Source of the DNA: Asterias amurensis
Lineage: Eukaryota > Echinodermata > Asteroidea > Forcipulatida > Asteriidae
Assembly (NCBI RefSeq): GCF_032118995.1
Contig: NC_092661.1
Location: forward strand, 13,020,494 to 13,084,493
Reading direction: 5' to 3'
DNA length: 64,000 bases
Shown: piece by piece, positions 37,501 through 47,400 of the stretch
Layout: each line of letters opens with the position of its first letter
How positions within the stretch are numbered: position 1 is the first letter of the stretch
The notes under the pieces: model-generated
Seen by the model: the letters and a program-made list of their open reading frames with translations, nothing else
Databases searched by the model: none
What the model was told of the DNA's origin: nothing
Program-made: the position numbers and the translations under genes

Positions 37501-40500
37501 GGTGGGTTCCAGCCTCAGTCTTGGCAATTATATTGTAAAGCAAGAAACGTAACCATTATTGCTTAATCCTTCAGACGAGACGTAAAGCCGAAAAATCTAA
37601 TGTCTTGTGTACATGTAAATGCATGTCAAAAGAATCCAGTTGCACTTATTGCTAAGAGAACTTGGGGGTTTGCCCTGGTATTTCTGGCATGGTATGCAGA
37701 AGATTAAGCAGCATCACCTTGTAAACCTTTACAAGGTGCTATGTAAATAGGTCTTTTGAGTAAAGTGCTTTAAGACATAGATAAAGTGCTTGGCCTACAT
37801 GTATATAAGAACTGATCTATTAGTAGTAGTGGTGGTATTCCATAAACATGTAGGTAAGCTTACCTGTGACTGCAGCAGTATGGCTATTCCCACACGACAC
37901 ACGTCGTACTCTGTCCTTGATTAAGCTAACATGCTGTGGAACGCTAGCCGAGTTTGTGTCACTCAGACCCAGTTTACCAAACTCGTTCTCACCAAAGGTG
38001 TACAGTTTCCCATCATCTGGAGGGAGAATCAAACAGAAAATATGTGTACAAAATATAAATGCACATTATACCTGGCGCTGTGGATACATCCGACCTCGAA
38101 ACAATGCACGGTACCCACCCACAGCTATGGTTGTAGTGCCCTGTGCTTTTACTGTGGTGCCCTTAGCACAGATATAACAATTTATGTTTTCTTCATAGAG
38201 AGGAAAATTGCTGTGCCCCTTCAAGAGCGAAGTTTAAGGCATGATACATACATCACATTTATGAGTGTTTCCACTTATCATTTAATTTCATTTTTAAACT
38301 TACAGTACAATGTATCACAGAAGCCCTGCCCAAATCATGTTAGTATTGTCTGCAATAAATGACCCAAACCAACCTCACAGTTTACCACTTTCATTGAAGC
38401 CGTTTAGGCAATGGCTCTACCCTCTGCTTAACCACGTGTGTGCCTCAAAATGCCACTATTGTGGGCATTTAGGTTGGTTGTCCTGAGAAACACACAAACA
38501 AACAAACAAATGAACAAAAACCCTAACAGACAAACAAACTAGTCTCTGTTCAATCCGCAAACCCACCTGTGACTAACGCAGTGTGGTAGTACCCACACGA
38601 CACCTGCTTGATGGGTACTCCCACGGATAGCGGTGTAGGGACCTCAGTCTCTGTTACATCATCCAGTCCCATCTGGCCCTCGGAACCGCTCCCAAACATG
38701 TACAGACTGCCATCAACTGAGGATCAAAAGTAAACAACACTATGAAGTATTTTTCGGAATATTTTTGAAAAACAATTATGAGGGATGAGGGGAAAAAAAG
38801 GTCTGACATCCAAATCCAGGGAACAATTTGACAGGGATGCCTAAGCAGGAACAATTCCTGTACATCATTTTGCTAAGCAGAAATGATCAGGGCCAAAGTT
38901 CACACAGCTGCTTTAGCTCAAAAAGTAGCTAAACACAACAAAATTTGCTTACCATAATAAGGTTACCAGCCAAAATACCATACTACATCTGTGACTGGAT
39001 TCCTGCTTGTTTTGGCTAAGTACCAGTGTTTATATACGTAATAATATAACAATGACATCTGTTTGATTTTAAAGTGTAAACACAATAAAAAACATCATCA
39101 ATGTTACCCGTGAGTATGGCAGAGTGTTCGGTCCCACATGAAATCTGCTTTACTTGAACATCTGCTAGCTCTTGAACCAGCTGTGGTGTTTCGTAACTCC
39201 TAGACCCGGCCAAGCCAAGCTGCCCCTCCCCTCCAGCTCCAAAGCTGTACAGGGTGTGGTTCCTGGTGCATACTATGGTATGAAGACGACCACACCCGGC
39301 CAATACAACTCCTTCATGCTTTAAACCTGACATACATTGTAGAAACGAAAGAGGTTTGACAAAGAAACTTATATATTTTTCCATTGCGGTATCCCTTCAT
39401 GGTGATCCCTTTGAGTTTGTATGTATTTTGCTTTCATTTGTTCAAACCATGTTCATTTTATCTTTTCCAACTCCCCACCTGTTGCAATAAATGGATATGT
39501 TTTTGTTTGCATTTGTTTACATGCTTCTGATGAAGGTCCAGTTTGGATCAGAAGCTAAGGCCATCTCCCCCAAAGGGATGGTTACTGGACCATTAAGGTG
39601 GTAAATGGTGTATTGTTAAAAAAAAAAAAAAAAACAGTTCTTAAAGGCAGTGGACACTATTGGTAATTACTCAAAATATTTATTAGCATAAAACCTTTCT
39701 TGGTGACGAGTAATGGGGAGAGGTTGATGGTATAAAACAATGTGAGAAACGGCTCCCTCTGAAGTGCCATAGTTTTCGAGAAAGAATTAATTTTCAACAA
39801 ATTTGATTTCGAGACCTCGGGTTTAGAACTTGAGGTCTCGAAATCAACCGTCTAAACGCACACAACTTCGTGTGACAAGGGTGTTTTTTCCTTTCATTAT
39901 TATCTCGCAAGTTTGATGACCGATTTAGCTCAAATTTTCACAGGTTTGTTATTTTATGCACATGTTGAGATACACCAACTGTGAAGGCTAGTCTTTGACA
40001 GTTACCAATAGTGTCCACTGCCTTTAATAGGCATTTTTATTATTTAATAATATTAGTTTTTTTAAATTAAAAAAAGGAAGGGACATTGGCTAATCAGCTG
40101 GAAAGTTGCATGGCCAACTCTTTAAAAAAACTCACCAATAAATAATGAAGAACTCAAACAAAAAAGTACAATATAAATTAAAATAAATTAAAAATACAGA
40201 AAAACAAACTGCAAAGTGGGCAAAAACTGGTTCAACAATGACAGTTGAGCTACAAGCTAACCCAGGGCCCAAAAATAAAAAAGCTGCTTAGCACAAGAGC
40301 AATCTTGCTTAGCAGAAAAATGCTACCAGCCAAAACACCATGTATCCTGTACCATTGTGACCGCCTCCCCAATATTTGTTGCTTAGTATAAAACTCTTCT
40401 AACAAGGTTTTGAAAAAGATCTACCTGGCACAAAGTCAACAAACTTTTAAAATGACAGAGAAAAAGTTCCTCATTTGATTGTTTGTCAAAATTGTATGCA

Positions 40501-43500
40501 GTCACTTGAAATGTTGTACGCTTAATCAATAATTTAGTGTAGTGACTGTAAGGTAAAGTCCATCGATCTAAAAGCAATGTAATTCTGTTTTAAACGCAAG
40601 AAGATTAAACACAATACACATTATGTACATACTGTCTATGATTACCAGGTAATATGCCTAATGTGTGAATAGCATGTTGTCATTAGCACTTTGGACTTTA
40701 ATCTGACAGTAGTTAAGTGGGCAGCGTTATTGACTTAACACAGTGCGTTGCCATTGAACATGTTAAAGCGCGCAGCCAACATGCTAATTGTCAAAGACAA
40801 GCATCCGTACAGACTCAACAACATTTATGCTCAATTGGCAAACAAGAAAATAGTGGGAACAATTTATAAAACTCATTGTTTTACTCATTTCTCAAAAACA
40901 AACTGTTTTACTCATTTCTCAAAAACAAATTGTTTTCTCATTTTTGAAAACCTAAGTGTTTTTACTCAATTGTGAAAAATTAATAATAGTTTTAATAACT
41001 CATTTCTTAAAAACTAAACTGTTTTACTCATTTCTCAAAAACCTATTGTTTCACCAGAGATTCCTTTCCTTAGTTTTACTCATTTCATTAAAACCCTTTG
41101 ATTTACTTGTCTCAAAAACCTGTTTTTTTTACAATAGAGTCCTTTTCTCTATCTTTCACTCATTTCTCAAAAAACTAAGCTTGACTCATTTCTTAAAAAC
41201 TTAGCATTTCAAGCGAAACTATTTTAAAGGAAGTTTTCAACGATGACCATCTTTATGTGCAAGTCTGTGAACATTATTTTTAATCTTACCAATGATACAC
41301 CCTTAAAACTTTTAAATAAGCGACTTTGATATCAGGTCTCCTCCCACCTCCCCCCCCCCACCTTGAAATTGAGCCCTGTGAGAGGTGAAGTAAACATACC
41401 TTTGATGCTACCAGGTTTATTTGTTGATTTTGTGTGGCCCAGACCAAGCTGGCCCCACTCATTGGCACCGAATGTAAAGATACGCCCACTCTCTGCAATG
41501 ATACAAAACCAAATTATTATTAAATATTACAATCACATGGACAAACCAGGCATTTTGATCAATGTAATCAATTTGAATTCAGAAAAAATTTTTTTTTTTT
41601 CTATACTATCTAGGGAACTATTTTGTTGAGCAATTTTGCATAGCAACAAAATTAAACTAAACTTTTGTGTGCACACTAAAATGCCAATATGGAGTAGCAA
41701 ATCGTGATTTTTGAGTAGCAACTGATACATTCGGCGAAGAATTTTGCTCTGCTATGCAAGGGAAATTGTTTGCTGCAATATTCTTAACATCTCATTGCAT
41801 TATTCTTGTGAAGCTACGTTTTGCTAATCTCTTTATTTACTTTGAAATATTAAACTAAAGGTATGAATAGATTAAAACATTTTCCTTTGTTCTTGAACAC
41901 CTCTCTCCTTATGACTAAAGACTAAAGACTATTAATTAAGGGAATCAATGTGTGGTGAAGAAGAAACCGATTCAAAACACTTTGATTCCCATTCATCAAT
42001 ACCTTTTTGGTCAAAAAGTAAAATAAATGCCAAAAATTATAATTGTTCAATGATTTCTTTCAACACAACACCAATCCAGCTATGAAATGGTAAGGCAATT
42101 GGGTAAACAACTCCTTATAAGGGAGTGCTGTGCTCGTCGCGCGTATCGCGTGATGTGGCACAACTGTTTCAGCCGTTGCTCTCGACCAATAGGAATGAAG
42201 AAACTGTCTTATAAGAACAAGTGCAAGCTCGCGTGTCACGCCCTTGTTTCAACACTTTTTACTGGTCATAAACAAAGGTTTATACACACCCACGTGACGC
42301 GCTCTCCACCAATAGGAATAGCGAAACTTTCTGAGGTATTTATGAATATTGATTTACACTCCCTGACCTGGAGTGTAACACTGAGGTCGTGGCTTCTCGT
42401 GCCTCAGGTGTTGGCCTTGTCTTGGCCTTGGCGCCCCTTCAAAAGTTTCCCCTATGACTTTCCTATGAAAGTGCGCTTTGCAAAATAAAAACAGCCCTCT
42501 CAAAAGATTAACCTCCAGGCCTCCATAGTTGTGAAGATAGTACACAAAATACAGGCATTGAGTTTTATCTTCATAAGGGGGCAAGGCCATTTGCAACTTA
42601 GGGCAATTTGACTAAAAAGTTTTAAAAGTCTATGTGAAACTTTTGAAGGGGCAACAAAGCCAAGACCAGGGGCGAAAGAGGAATTAACCTCTGTGACCCC
42701 TGTGTAATAGACCGATCCATTAAGCTCCGCCTCATTGGGCATTGACCAATCACAACCCATTGTATAACCAAAAGTCTGACACCTATAAAGTCCAACATGC
42801 ATGCATGTATACTTGGCGCGCCCGGCAGAGTTTTGCAGAACGGCATTGGAGAGGCTCACATGTTTTTGCTCACACATGCGCCATGGGCGGAGCCTGATGG
42901 ATCGGTGTATACCAGGGCTGACCAAATAGTATAGTACAATGCTTACAATAATAACCTGAAACTTACCAGTAACAAATGAGGTATGGTCATCACCACATGA
43001 TACCTGGATTACTTTGTCATTGCGAATCCAAAACTTATTGGCAGTATTGTCAGCAAAACGGCTCTTACCAAAGGTGAAGACAGCGCCAGTTGCTAGAAAA
43101 ACAACAAATGAAAATATCATCACAAAATGGTACATTATTGTATTGAAATTTAATTCATTTATTGTGCAATGAAAAATACAAAAGAAAAATTATGCTATGA
43201 TTATGATACAAACCTAATGCAAAATTAATTTTTCCAGCTCACGCTTTAATTTTTAATAATTGAGTTTTAAAAATGGCAATCATTCATAAATCACATTAAA
43301 ATAATTACAATCTGACAATACTTTCTAAATCATCACAGACACGATTCACGTCGTTGCAATGATTGAAAAATGAAATGCATACACCTCTCTGCTCTAAAAA
43401 AGTAAAAACGTTGTTGCTACGCCTTTTGCTATTCAATATTGTGAAAAATTTAAAATAAAAGGGTTATTATTTACAAATTAAAATCAAATTAAAATTGTTC

Positions 43501-43822
43501 TTCTTTATATCGCGTCCGGCCCTGTTGCCTGATGCTGTGTCACTGTCAGTCAGTATTTGTGTGTACTGTGTCCATCCAGTGCAGTTAGCTACAAAAATAC
43601 AACAACAATGACAGATGATATACAATATATATATTTTTTTTTTCGTTTCAGTTTTTACAAGGATATGTCTAAATCTACTCCTTAAACAAACAATTACTAT
43701 GATGCCACGACATCCAGCATTAAATCGACACAATTTCTGGTACAAAAGACACACCATGAGATGCGGTAACTAAGTAAAATAAAACCTTGTTTACCTGGCA
43801 CGTCCGAATCGTCAGTCGCCAT
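28475..43822 (-). CDS. RPGR: RPGR, retinitis pigmentosa GTPase regulator orthologue (complete)
   Basis: A ciliary transition-zone scaffold of the RCC1 family; vertebrate RPGR binds RPGRIP1, PDE6D and ARL3. There are 19 candidate coding exons totalling 2634 nt (877 residues, or 852 without the doubtful exon 33370-33444), and phases fit at every junction. Residues 1-9 are the start, 10 to about 365 the RCC1 repeats (GAVFTFGKSRFADN, VSCGDDHTSFVTG, YMFGDGRHGKL, VSCGGCHTIV), and 424-469 hold ARTLPPLG, matching the vertebrate post-propeller TLPP segment. Residues 569-838 are dominated by Asp/Glu and Lys runs, and the protein ends TCSIL, a CaaX prenylation box. Introns 1-7 are all phase 1. The human default isoform is 815 residues, so the length is normal. 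The gene starts head to head with OTC. Confidence 0.95.
29043..29263 (-). CDS. RPGR: RPGR exon 18: mixed Lys/Glu tract
   Basis: It encodes alternating basic and acidic blocks: TSKRKGDKSSKKAPKDDED, KKQKGKKTKKTKREEEDDE and ENEDGEDGKATDEPK. Acceptor attcag, donor gtaagg, phase 0 exit. Confidence 0.87.
29853..30029 (-). CDS. RPGR: RPGR exon 17: third acidic tract
   Basis: A Lys/Ser/Thr-rich opening (TKKSNSRSDDTRENQTKTTK) is followed by ASEDEDDEDEEDEDDEDE. Acceptor tacag, donor gtattt, phase 1 at both ends. Confidence 0.85.
30507..30672 (-). CDS. RPGR: RPGR exon 16: second acidic tract
   Basis: It encodes PSRPVPAPRPRAQAKT, then an Asp/Glu run of about 30 residues, ending QVPVKKTE. Acceptor aatcacag, donor a/gtaagg, phase 1 exit. 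Confidence 0.85.
32081..32326 (-). CDS. RPGR: RPGR exon 15: first acidic tract
   Basis: 82 codons: EGMEVTDLKSTDNVSN, then DSGADSEEEDEDDDDDG and a basic end PSVKRKNRFDALLE. The acidic run is encoded by GAT/GAA repeats. Donor gtagag; reading through it would stop after two more codons (V E stop), so a truncated isoform is possible. Confidence 0.85.
32961..33005 (-). CDS. RPGR: RPGR exon 14 (short)
   Basis: 15 codons, GGVDEVDSGPRTITK, with a clean T-rich acceptor ending in tag and donor gtaact. Phase 0 at both ends, so it is skippable without frameshift. Confidence 0.7.
33370..33444 (-). CDS. RPGR: Doubtful RPGR exon 13, repeat-derived
   Basis: An open stretch after acceptor tttcccag encodes NDQAADAAAKSNTAEKLPKG, then KTMLH. 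75 nt keeps the frame, but the donor (CAT/gtactt) is weak. A related sequence occurs at about 22340-22400 outside any gene, so this looks like part of a dispersed repeat. It is either a repeat exonised in frame or not an exon at all. Confidence 0.3.
33847..33927 (-). CDS. RPGR: RPGR exon 12
   Basis: 27 codons: RHFSASKSVRELKPLLDEAK, then ANHKDTQ. Acceptor taaacag, donor gtaaag, phase 0 at both ends. Probable helical linker. Confidence 0.75.
34762..34856 (-). CDS. RPGR: RPGR exon 11
   Basis: It encodes DVQEEIIKKTELKIVEASP, then RISRIKDVDPLES; charged, no known domain. Phase 1 in, phase 0 out, donor gtgagt. The exon is supported by phase continuity and clean splice sites rather than by family similarity. 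Confidence 0.8.
35093..35231 (-). CDS. RPGR: RPGR exon 10: TLPP segment
   Basis: It encodes TSPLPPLARTLPPLGSSKAL, then PTLNSYGG, matching the conserved RTLPP stretch after the propeller of vertebrate RPGR. Decayed tandem copies of this exon lie immediately upstream (higher coordinates). Confidence 0.9.
35295..35580 (-). pseudogene. Decayed tandem copies of RPGR exon 10
   Basis: Three successive copies (near 35301, 35409 and 35528) of the segment GGCAAGGCCTTAGAAGAACC seen in exon 10 at 35170, at spacings of about 110-130 bp. All have lost frame; the first keeps TTCTGCAAAG, the exon 10 acceptor context. Confidence 0.65.
35758..35973 (-). CDS. RPGR: RPGR exon 9: propeller end and linker
   Basis: It opens with VSCGGCHTIVRARW (vertebrate VACGGCHMVVFA), then a Ser/Asp/Gly-rich linker with the basic end GRRRQRE. 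72 codons, phase 0 at both ends. Confidence 0.92.
36188..36312 (-). CDS. RPGR: RPGR exon 8: last RCC1 blade
   Basis: It encodes HGSLYMFGDGRHGKLCQG, then SFSNLFQPTKVKRFKGF. FGDGRHGKL is diagnostic for RPGR. It exits in phase 0, the first such intron of the gene. Confidence 0.95.
36950..37065 (+). mobile_element. tRNA-derived SINE, family S, in RPGR intron 7
   Basis: GGTCTAGTTGGTGGGACATC and AATCCCACCCGAGTAAA. A head-only inverted copy lies at about 34925-34995. Confidence 0.65.
37123..37281 (-). CDS. RPGR: RPGR exon 7: RCC1 repeat
   Basis: It encodes DSGHVYTWGDGSNGQLGHG, then VVCGENHTALITG. CGENHTALIT is shared with vertebrate RPGR. Acceptor attgcag, donor gtaagc. Confidence 0.95.
37864..38016 (-). 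CDS. RPGR: RPGR exon 6: RCC1 repeat
   Basis: It encodes DDGKLYTFGENEFGKLGL, then RRVSCGNSHTAAVTG. The FGENEFGKLGL stretch corresponds to vertebrate FGEPENGKLGL. Acceptor cctccag, donor gtaagc. Confidence 0.95.
38567..38716 (-). CDS. RPGR: RPGR exon 5: RCC1 repeat
   Basis: It encodes VDGSLYMFGSGSEGQMGL, then VSCGYYHTALVTG. The CGYYHTA motif matches the vertebrate CGYYHSA blade. Acceptor cctcag, donor gtgggt. Confidence 0.94.
39108..39326 (-). CDS. RPGR: RPGR exon 4: RCC1 repeats
   Basis: It encodes VVLAGCGRLHTIVCTRNHTL, then YSFGAGGEGQLGLAG and QISCGTEHSAILTG, spanning about one and a half propeller blades. Acceptor atgtcag, donor g/gtaaca. Confidence 0.95.
39641..40027 (+). mobile_element. 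Family A MITE, copy 3
   Basis: Full-length copy in RPGR intron 3 with intact TTAA edges. Confidence 0.87.
40870..41215. repeat. Degenerate tandem repeat in RPGR intron 3
   Basis: Ten or more copies of a unit of 25-35 bp built on TTTTACTCATTTCTCAAAAAC. Confidence 0.8.
41400..41492 (-). CDS. RPGR: RPGR exon 3: RCC1 repeat
   Basis: It encodes ESGRIFTFGANEWGQLGLG, then HTKSTNKPGSIK, a canonical GxxFxFGxNxxGQLGLG blade. Acceptor attgcag, donor gtatgt. Confidence 0.95.
42707..42910. mobile_element. MITE in RPGR intron 2
   Basis: AATAGACCGATCCATTAAGC ... GGAGCCTGATGGATCGGTGT inverted ends with CTCCGCC/GGCGGAG; interior GC-rich. Confidence 0.72.
42967..43092 (-). CDS. RPGR: RPGR exon 2: first RCC1 repeat
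   Basis: It encodes TGAVFTFGKSRFADN, then KFWIRNDKVIQVSCGDD and HTSFVTG. The first blade is almost identical in pattern to vertebrate RPGR (GAVFTFGKSKFAEN). Acceptor tttctag, donor gtaagt, phase 1 at both ends. Confidence 0.96.
43795..43822 (-). CDS. RPGR: RPGR exon 1 (start codon)
   Basis: ATG at 43822-43820 in good context (A at -3, G at +4) encodes MATDDSDVP; donor g/gtaaac. It is a short acidic leader before the propeller, like the short first exon of vertebrate RPGR. The joined codon is Gly/Ala-compatible with exon 2. The start is chosen because it is the only ATG that splices in phase to exon 2. Confidence 0.85.
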
Positions 43823-43954
43823 TTTGCATAATGATCCTTTCTGTTCTATACCCAGACTTCTTCACCGGTAAAAGATATCAGATATCTCCGATGGGTGCTG
43901 ACTAATTAATTAACAACGGAAACTAGTCAACTCGCCTATATAAAAATCCGGTCA

Positions 43955-44125
43955 CTACAAAGTCGCCCCTCCTAAAAGTTGAATTTACGCCTCTCAAAGT
44001 CGCCCTTGGCAAAGTCGCCCCTACTAAAACTCGCCCCGAACAAAGTCGCCCCAAACAAAGTCACCTCTCCTAAAACTCGCCCCTTTCAAAGTCGGCCCTG
44101 ACAGAGTCGCCCCCGTTAAAATTAT
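43955..44125. repeat. GC-rich minisatellite in the shared promoter
   Basis: About ten degenerate units built on CAAAGTCGCCCC, alternating with AAAACTCGCCCC, at roughly 14-16 bp spacing. The array lies entirely between the RPGR and OTC start codons. On the minus strand it reads as repeated GDFV pentads, but this is a by-product of the period. Confidence 0.85.
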
Positions 44126-44168
44126 ATTTAACGCACACGGAGCGACTTTGATTTTGAAGTTGGCGACT

Positions 44169-44273
44169 ATGGCTTGGGGACGAGTTGGCTGGCATTTATC
44201 ACTCGTCGTCCTGCTGCATGCAATAACGTTGTGTACACACGAGCGCACACACATGTACTGTCCAGCTGGCTGA
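44169..44273 (+). CDS. Upstream ORF in the putative OTC leader
   Basis: ATG 44169 to TGA 44271-44273 encodes 34 residues starting MAWGRVGWHLSLVVLLHAIT, with a hydrophobic core like a signal peptide. It ends 88 bp before the OTC ATG in a different frame. Whether it lies in the transcript depends on the start site, which cannot be fixed from sequence. Confidence 0.35.
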   Translation: MAWGRVGWHLSLVVLLHAITLCTHERTHMYCPAG

Positions 44274-44361
44274 TTGTCAAAAAACTACAGGGTGTTTGTT
44301 GTGTTTGGTTGTCTAAAAACATCATTTATTTATTGTGCGAAGAAGAGGAATTCAACAAATA

Positions 44362-44489
44362 ATGGCAGCTGGAACATTTTCTCGTCTAACCTCTGCTGTG
44401 TTGCAGTCTGGTTGCAAAGCGAGTGGTGTTCTTGGACTGGGGAATAAACGAGTTTGTGTTGCGGCAATGCATGGGAATATTGCTGGACA
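44362..44489 (+). CDS. OTC: OTC exon 1: start and mitochondrial presequence
   Basis: ATG 44362-44364 has A at -3 and G at +4. It encodes [19 protein letters not shown], then [19 protein letters not shown], with Arg/Lys and no Asp/Glu: a matrix-targeting presequence. Donor ca/gtaagt, phase 2. Confidence 0.92.
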
Positions 44490-47400
44490 GTAAGTATGGC
44501 AGTCAAACAAAAAGTGCAAGAAATTGCTTGGCATGCAGTTACTGAGTTAGATGCTTTTTCATGTTCATGTACTTTACATATGACTAGACCAGGATTTGAG
44601 TAGGACTCTGGAGTCAAACATATTCATATTTAAATGTTTTTCCTTACCCCTTTGTTGTTATTTTTTTTATGGGGAAAATAATTTGTTGTTTCTTGCATTA
44701 TTATACATTGTTGTTATGACTTGAGTTCAGTGTGTTAATTGTTTGAATTTTGTTTTATCTTCTTCGACTTTTACTGGAATCTAGACTTACTCAGGTTTAA
44801 AAATACAAAATAAATTAACAACACAAATAATTAAAGTACATGTACACTTTTAATAACTATAAATTGTACATATTTATGATAAACTATATATAATATTTTT
44901 ATAGTGATGTTTGTCATGTTTTTATGTTTTTATGTTTGTAGGCTAATCGTTTCTACCACAGTTCTTTGCTAGAAAGATAACAGAACTTAAAATAATGTTT
45001 TCTGCCAAAGACAGTAGCATCTTCATCGAACTGGTCTCAATATAAATCATGCTAATTCCCCTTCAAAAATTCTCCAGCCAGCCAGGTTCTTTGCTTGGTT
45101 GGTTGCAATGATTGCAGCACCCCTGTGCTGTGGTATAAAGGGTGTGTGATTTTCAGCGATTATTTGTTTTTAAAGTGCGTTGGGCATTCCAGGCATTGCC
45201 TGGATAAGCTCATTGTTTGCAAGTAATTAATTAATGTTTTTAACTTCAATTCCTCAACCTTGGACACATTTGAGTCTTTTTACATTTTTTGATTTTGTAC
45301 ACAAAAGATGCATGGCCATATTATTAACCAAATCACTGACCCCTGTTGACTGACACTCGCTCTAGGGCGTGTGACATTGTCCTGCTTTAAGGATAACATG
45401 GCATTGACCAGTCGTGTGCTTAAAATGGATTTTATTAAAATATATCAGCATGTGCTGACGACAGTCAGCAGGGATTGAACGAATAAAAGTAGAAACATTT
45501 AACAATTTCCATTATCAACCAATCAATCAATCAACCAATCAATCAGTCAATCAATCAATAAATCAATCAATCAATCAATGTTTGTATTTTGTATGAGTTT
45601 TAAAGCCAAATAAATAATAACAATAATAATCAATCAATCATCAATCATCAGACATTATTTGGTAGAGTGCCCTCATTCTATTCCGAGGCGCTTCGCAAAG
45701 TGAAGGAAAAAATTTAAGACAAAAGAGTTTACAGAACTTCTATCAATCAGTTTCATCGTTAATTCTACTCAATCCAGATCAGACCCTAAGCAGACCTCCT
45801 TCATCGGCAAACACTTCTTGACCCTCCGAGATTTCAACAAACATGACATCGAGCAGCTACTTTGGACGGCAGTGGACCTGAAGGAGAGGATCAAGATGGG
45901 TGGGGAGATTTACCAGCCTCTTGTGGGTAAAGCAGCCGCCTTGATCTTTGAGAAGAGAAGTACAAGGACGAGGATGTCGTCAGAGACAGGTATGTATGTA
46001 TTTTATTTATTTATTTACCTGGATTTTACTAACCTTGATTAACCTGGATGTAGAGACTAAAAGCTTACGCTTATTTGCCCCCCTCGACTGAAGAACTGTA
46101 ACCACATTAGAGGGTGCGTTCGATTAGCTTTCCCGGGTCGACCCCAATCTGCCCCCGATACACTCGAATAGCTTTGACGTAATTCCAGGGGCTCACCTGG
46201 GTCAGCCCCAAGTGCTCTGCTTGTGGATCGGGTCACTGGGGCTGTTCCAAGGTGCACGATGTCACCACGAGAGGGTGAGTGATCGTTGGATTAGCTGTTG
46301 TCAGGGGCTCATACCAATGAACACAGCGGGGTCGACATAGGGAAGCTAATCGAACGCGCCCAAAAGTAAAAGGTACACGTACATGTATGTTTTTTCTTTT
46401 CCTTTGTTGTGCATGTATTTTGGAATACAGTAGGCCTAATTGATTAAGTTGTGATTTTTTGTTTGATAATTTAGGTTTTGCAGCCCTGGGAGGCCATCCA
46501 TCTTTTCTAACTCAGAATGATATACACCTTGGAGTCAATGAGTCCCTGAGAGACACAGCCAGGTAAGTTGAGACCTTTGATGCCACCATCTAGATTTCTC
46601 CTCCTCAATTTAGTTCCCTTGTGTCCAGGCAACGGTATTGAAGGCCCCTTAGTTCTGAAGCAAACTATTGCTTAACAATTTTCTGCTAATGAGCATGATA
46701 CCAGTCATAAAATTTTACTTGTGACCTGAGCGCAATTTCATAAAGCCTGTAAGCACAAAATCTTTCTTAGCAGAGAAAATGCTACTTAGCAGAAACAGGC
46801 TACCAGCCAACATTGCATGAAGTTCATACTCTTGCCACCGGTGCCCGACTCATTTCTTGCTCAGCAAACATGGCAAAGAGCAGCATTTTCTGCTAAACAG
46901 CTTTGAAATTAGGCCTTGGTAGTTTGGCTGGTAAATTATTCTACAGTCCCCCTCTTTTAAAGTAGGTTGTCTCTTGAAAAGATAAAGCTTGTAACTTTGG
47001 GTTTTTTTGGTTGTTTGTTTTATAGAGTCCTGTCGGGATTTGTAGATTTGATATTCGCCAGGGTCTACCGCCATGAGGACCTGATTACATTAACAGAAGA
47101 GGGCTCTGTGCCAATAGTTAATGGCTTGTCAGAAATCTATCATCCACTGCAGTCATTAGCTGATATGTTAACATTACAGGTAAGATAAAACTACAATCAA
47201 TTGTCCTTCAATGTTTAATTTATTATATTCAACAACTGCTTGCAGAGTATTTGTAGTCAGTATTACTGCAAAGCAATACTGGGCCAGGCATACCAATCGG
47301 ATTCAAGTCCAAATGTTTTGGTGTTAAGTTGCCATAGAGTGGAGGATATTGGAGGATTCAGTAAGACTATCCCAAATTTCCCCACTTATTTCAAAACATC

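Larger units (their letters stand above)
43823..44361. promoter_or_regulatory. RPGR/OTC bidirectional promoter interval
   Basis: 539 bp separate the divergent start codons. The interval holds a TATA-like TATATAAAA at 43937-43945, a GC-rich minisatellite of about 15-bp units (43955-44125) and a short upstream ORF on the OTC side (44169-44273). Both transcripts must start here or in non-coding exons nearby. I looked for an RFX X-box, expected for a ciliary gene, and saw no convincing match. Confidence 0.7.

Noticed and set aside
41286..41498. Minus-strand ORF over RPGR exon 3
   Set aside because: It is a different frame from the RCC1 blade encoded there.
43467..43757. Extra RPGR exon between exons 1 and 2
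   Set aside because: Exon 1 joins exon 2 in phase with the conserved GAVFTFGK start; the open frame has no family similarity.
44024..44254. Pentapeptide-repeat-like protein (GDFVWGDFVRGEF) on the minus strand
   Set aside because: It is the translation of the 15-bp promoter minisatellite; no splice sites or proper start, and it overlaps the OTC leader.
43823..44361. RFX X-box expected for a ciliary gene promoter
   Set aside because: No sequence fits both half-sites; GTTTCCGTTGTTAAT was considered but the second half does not match.
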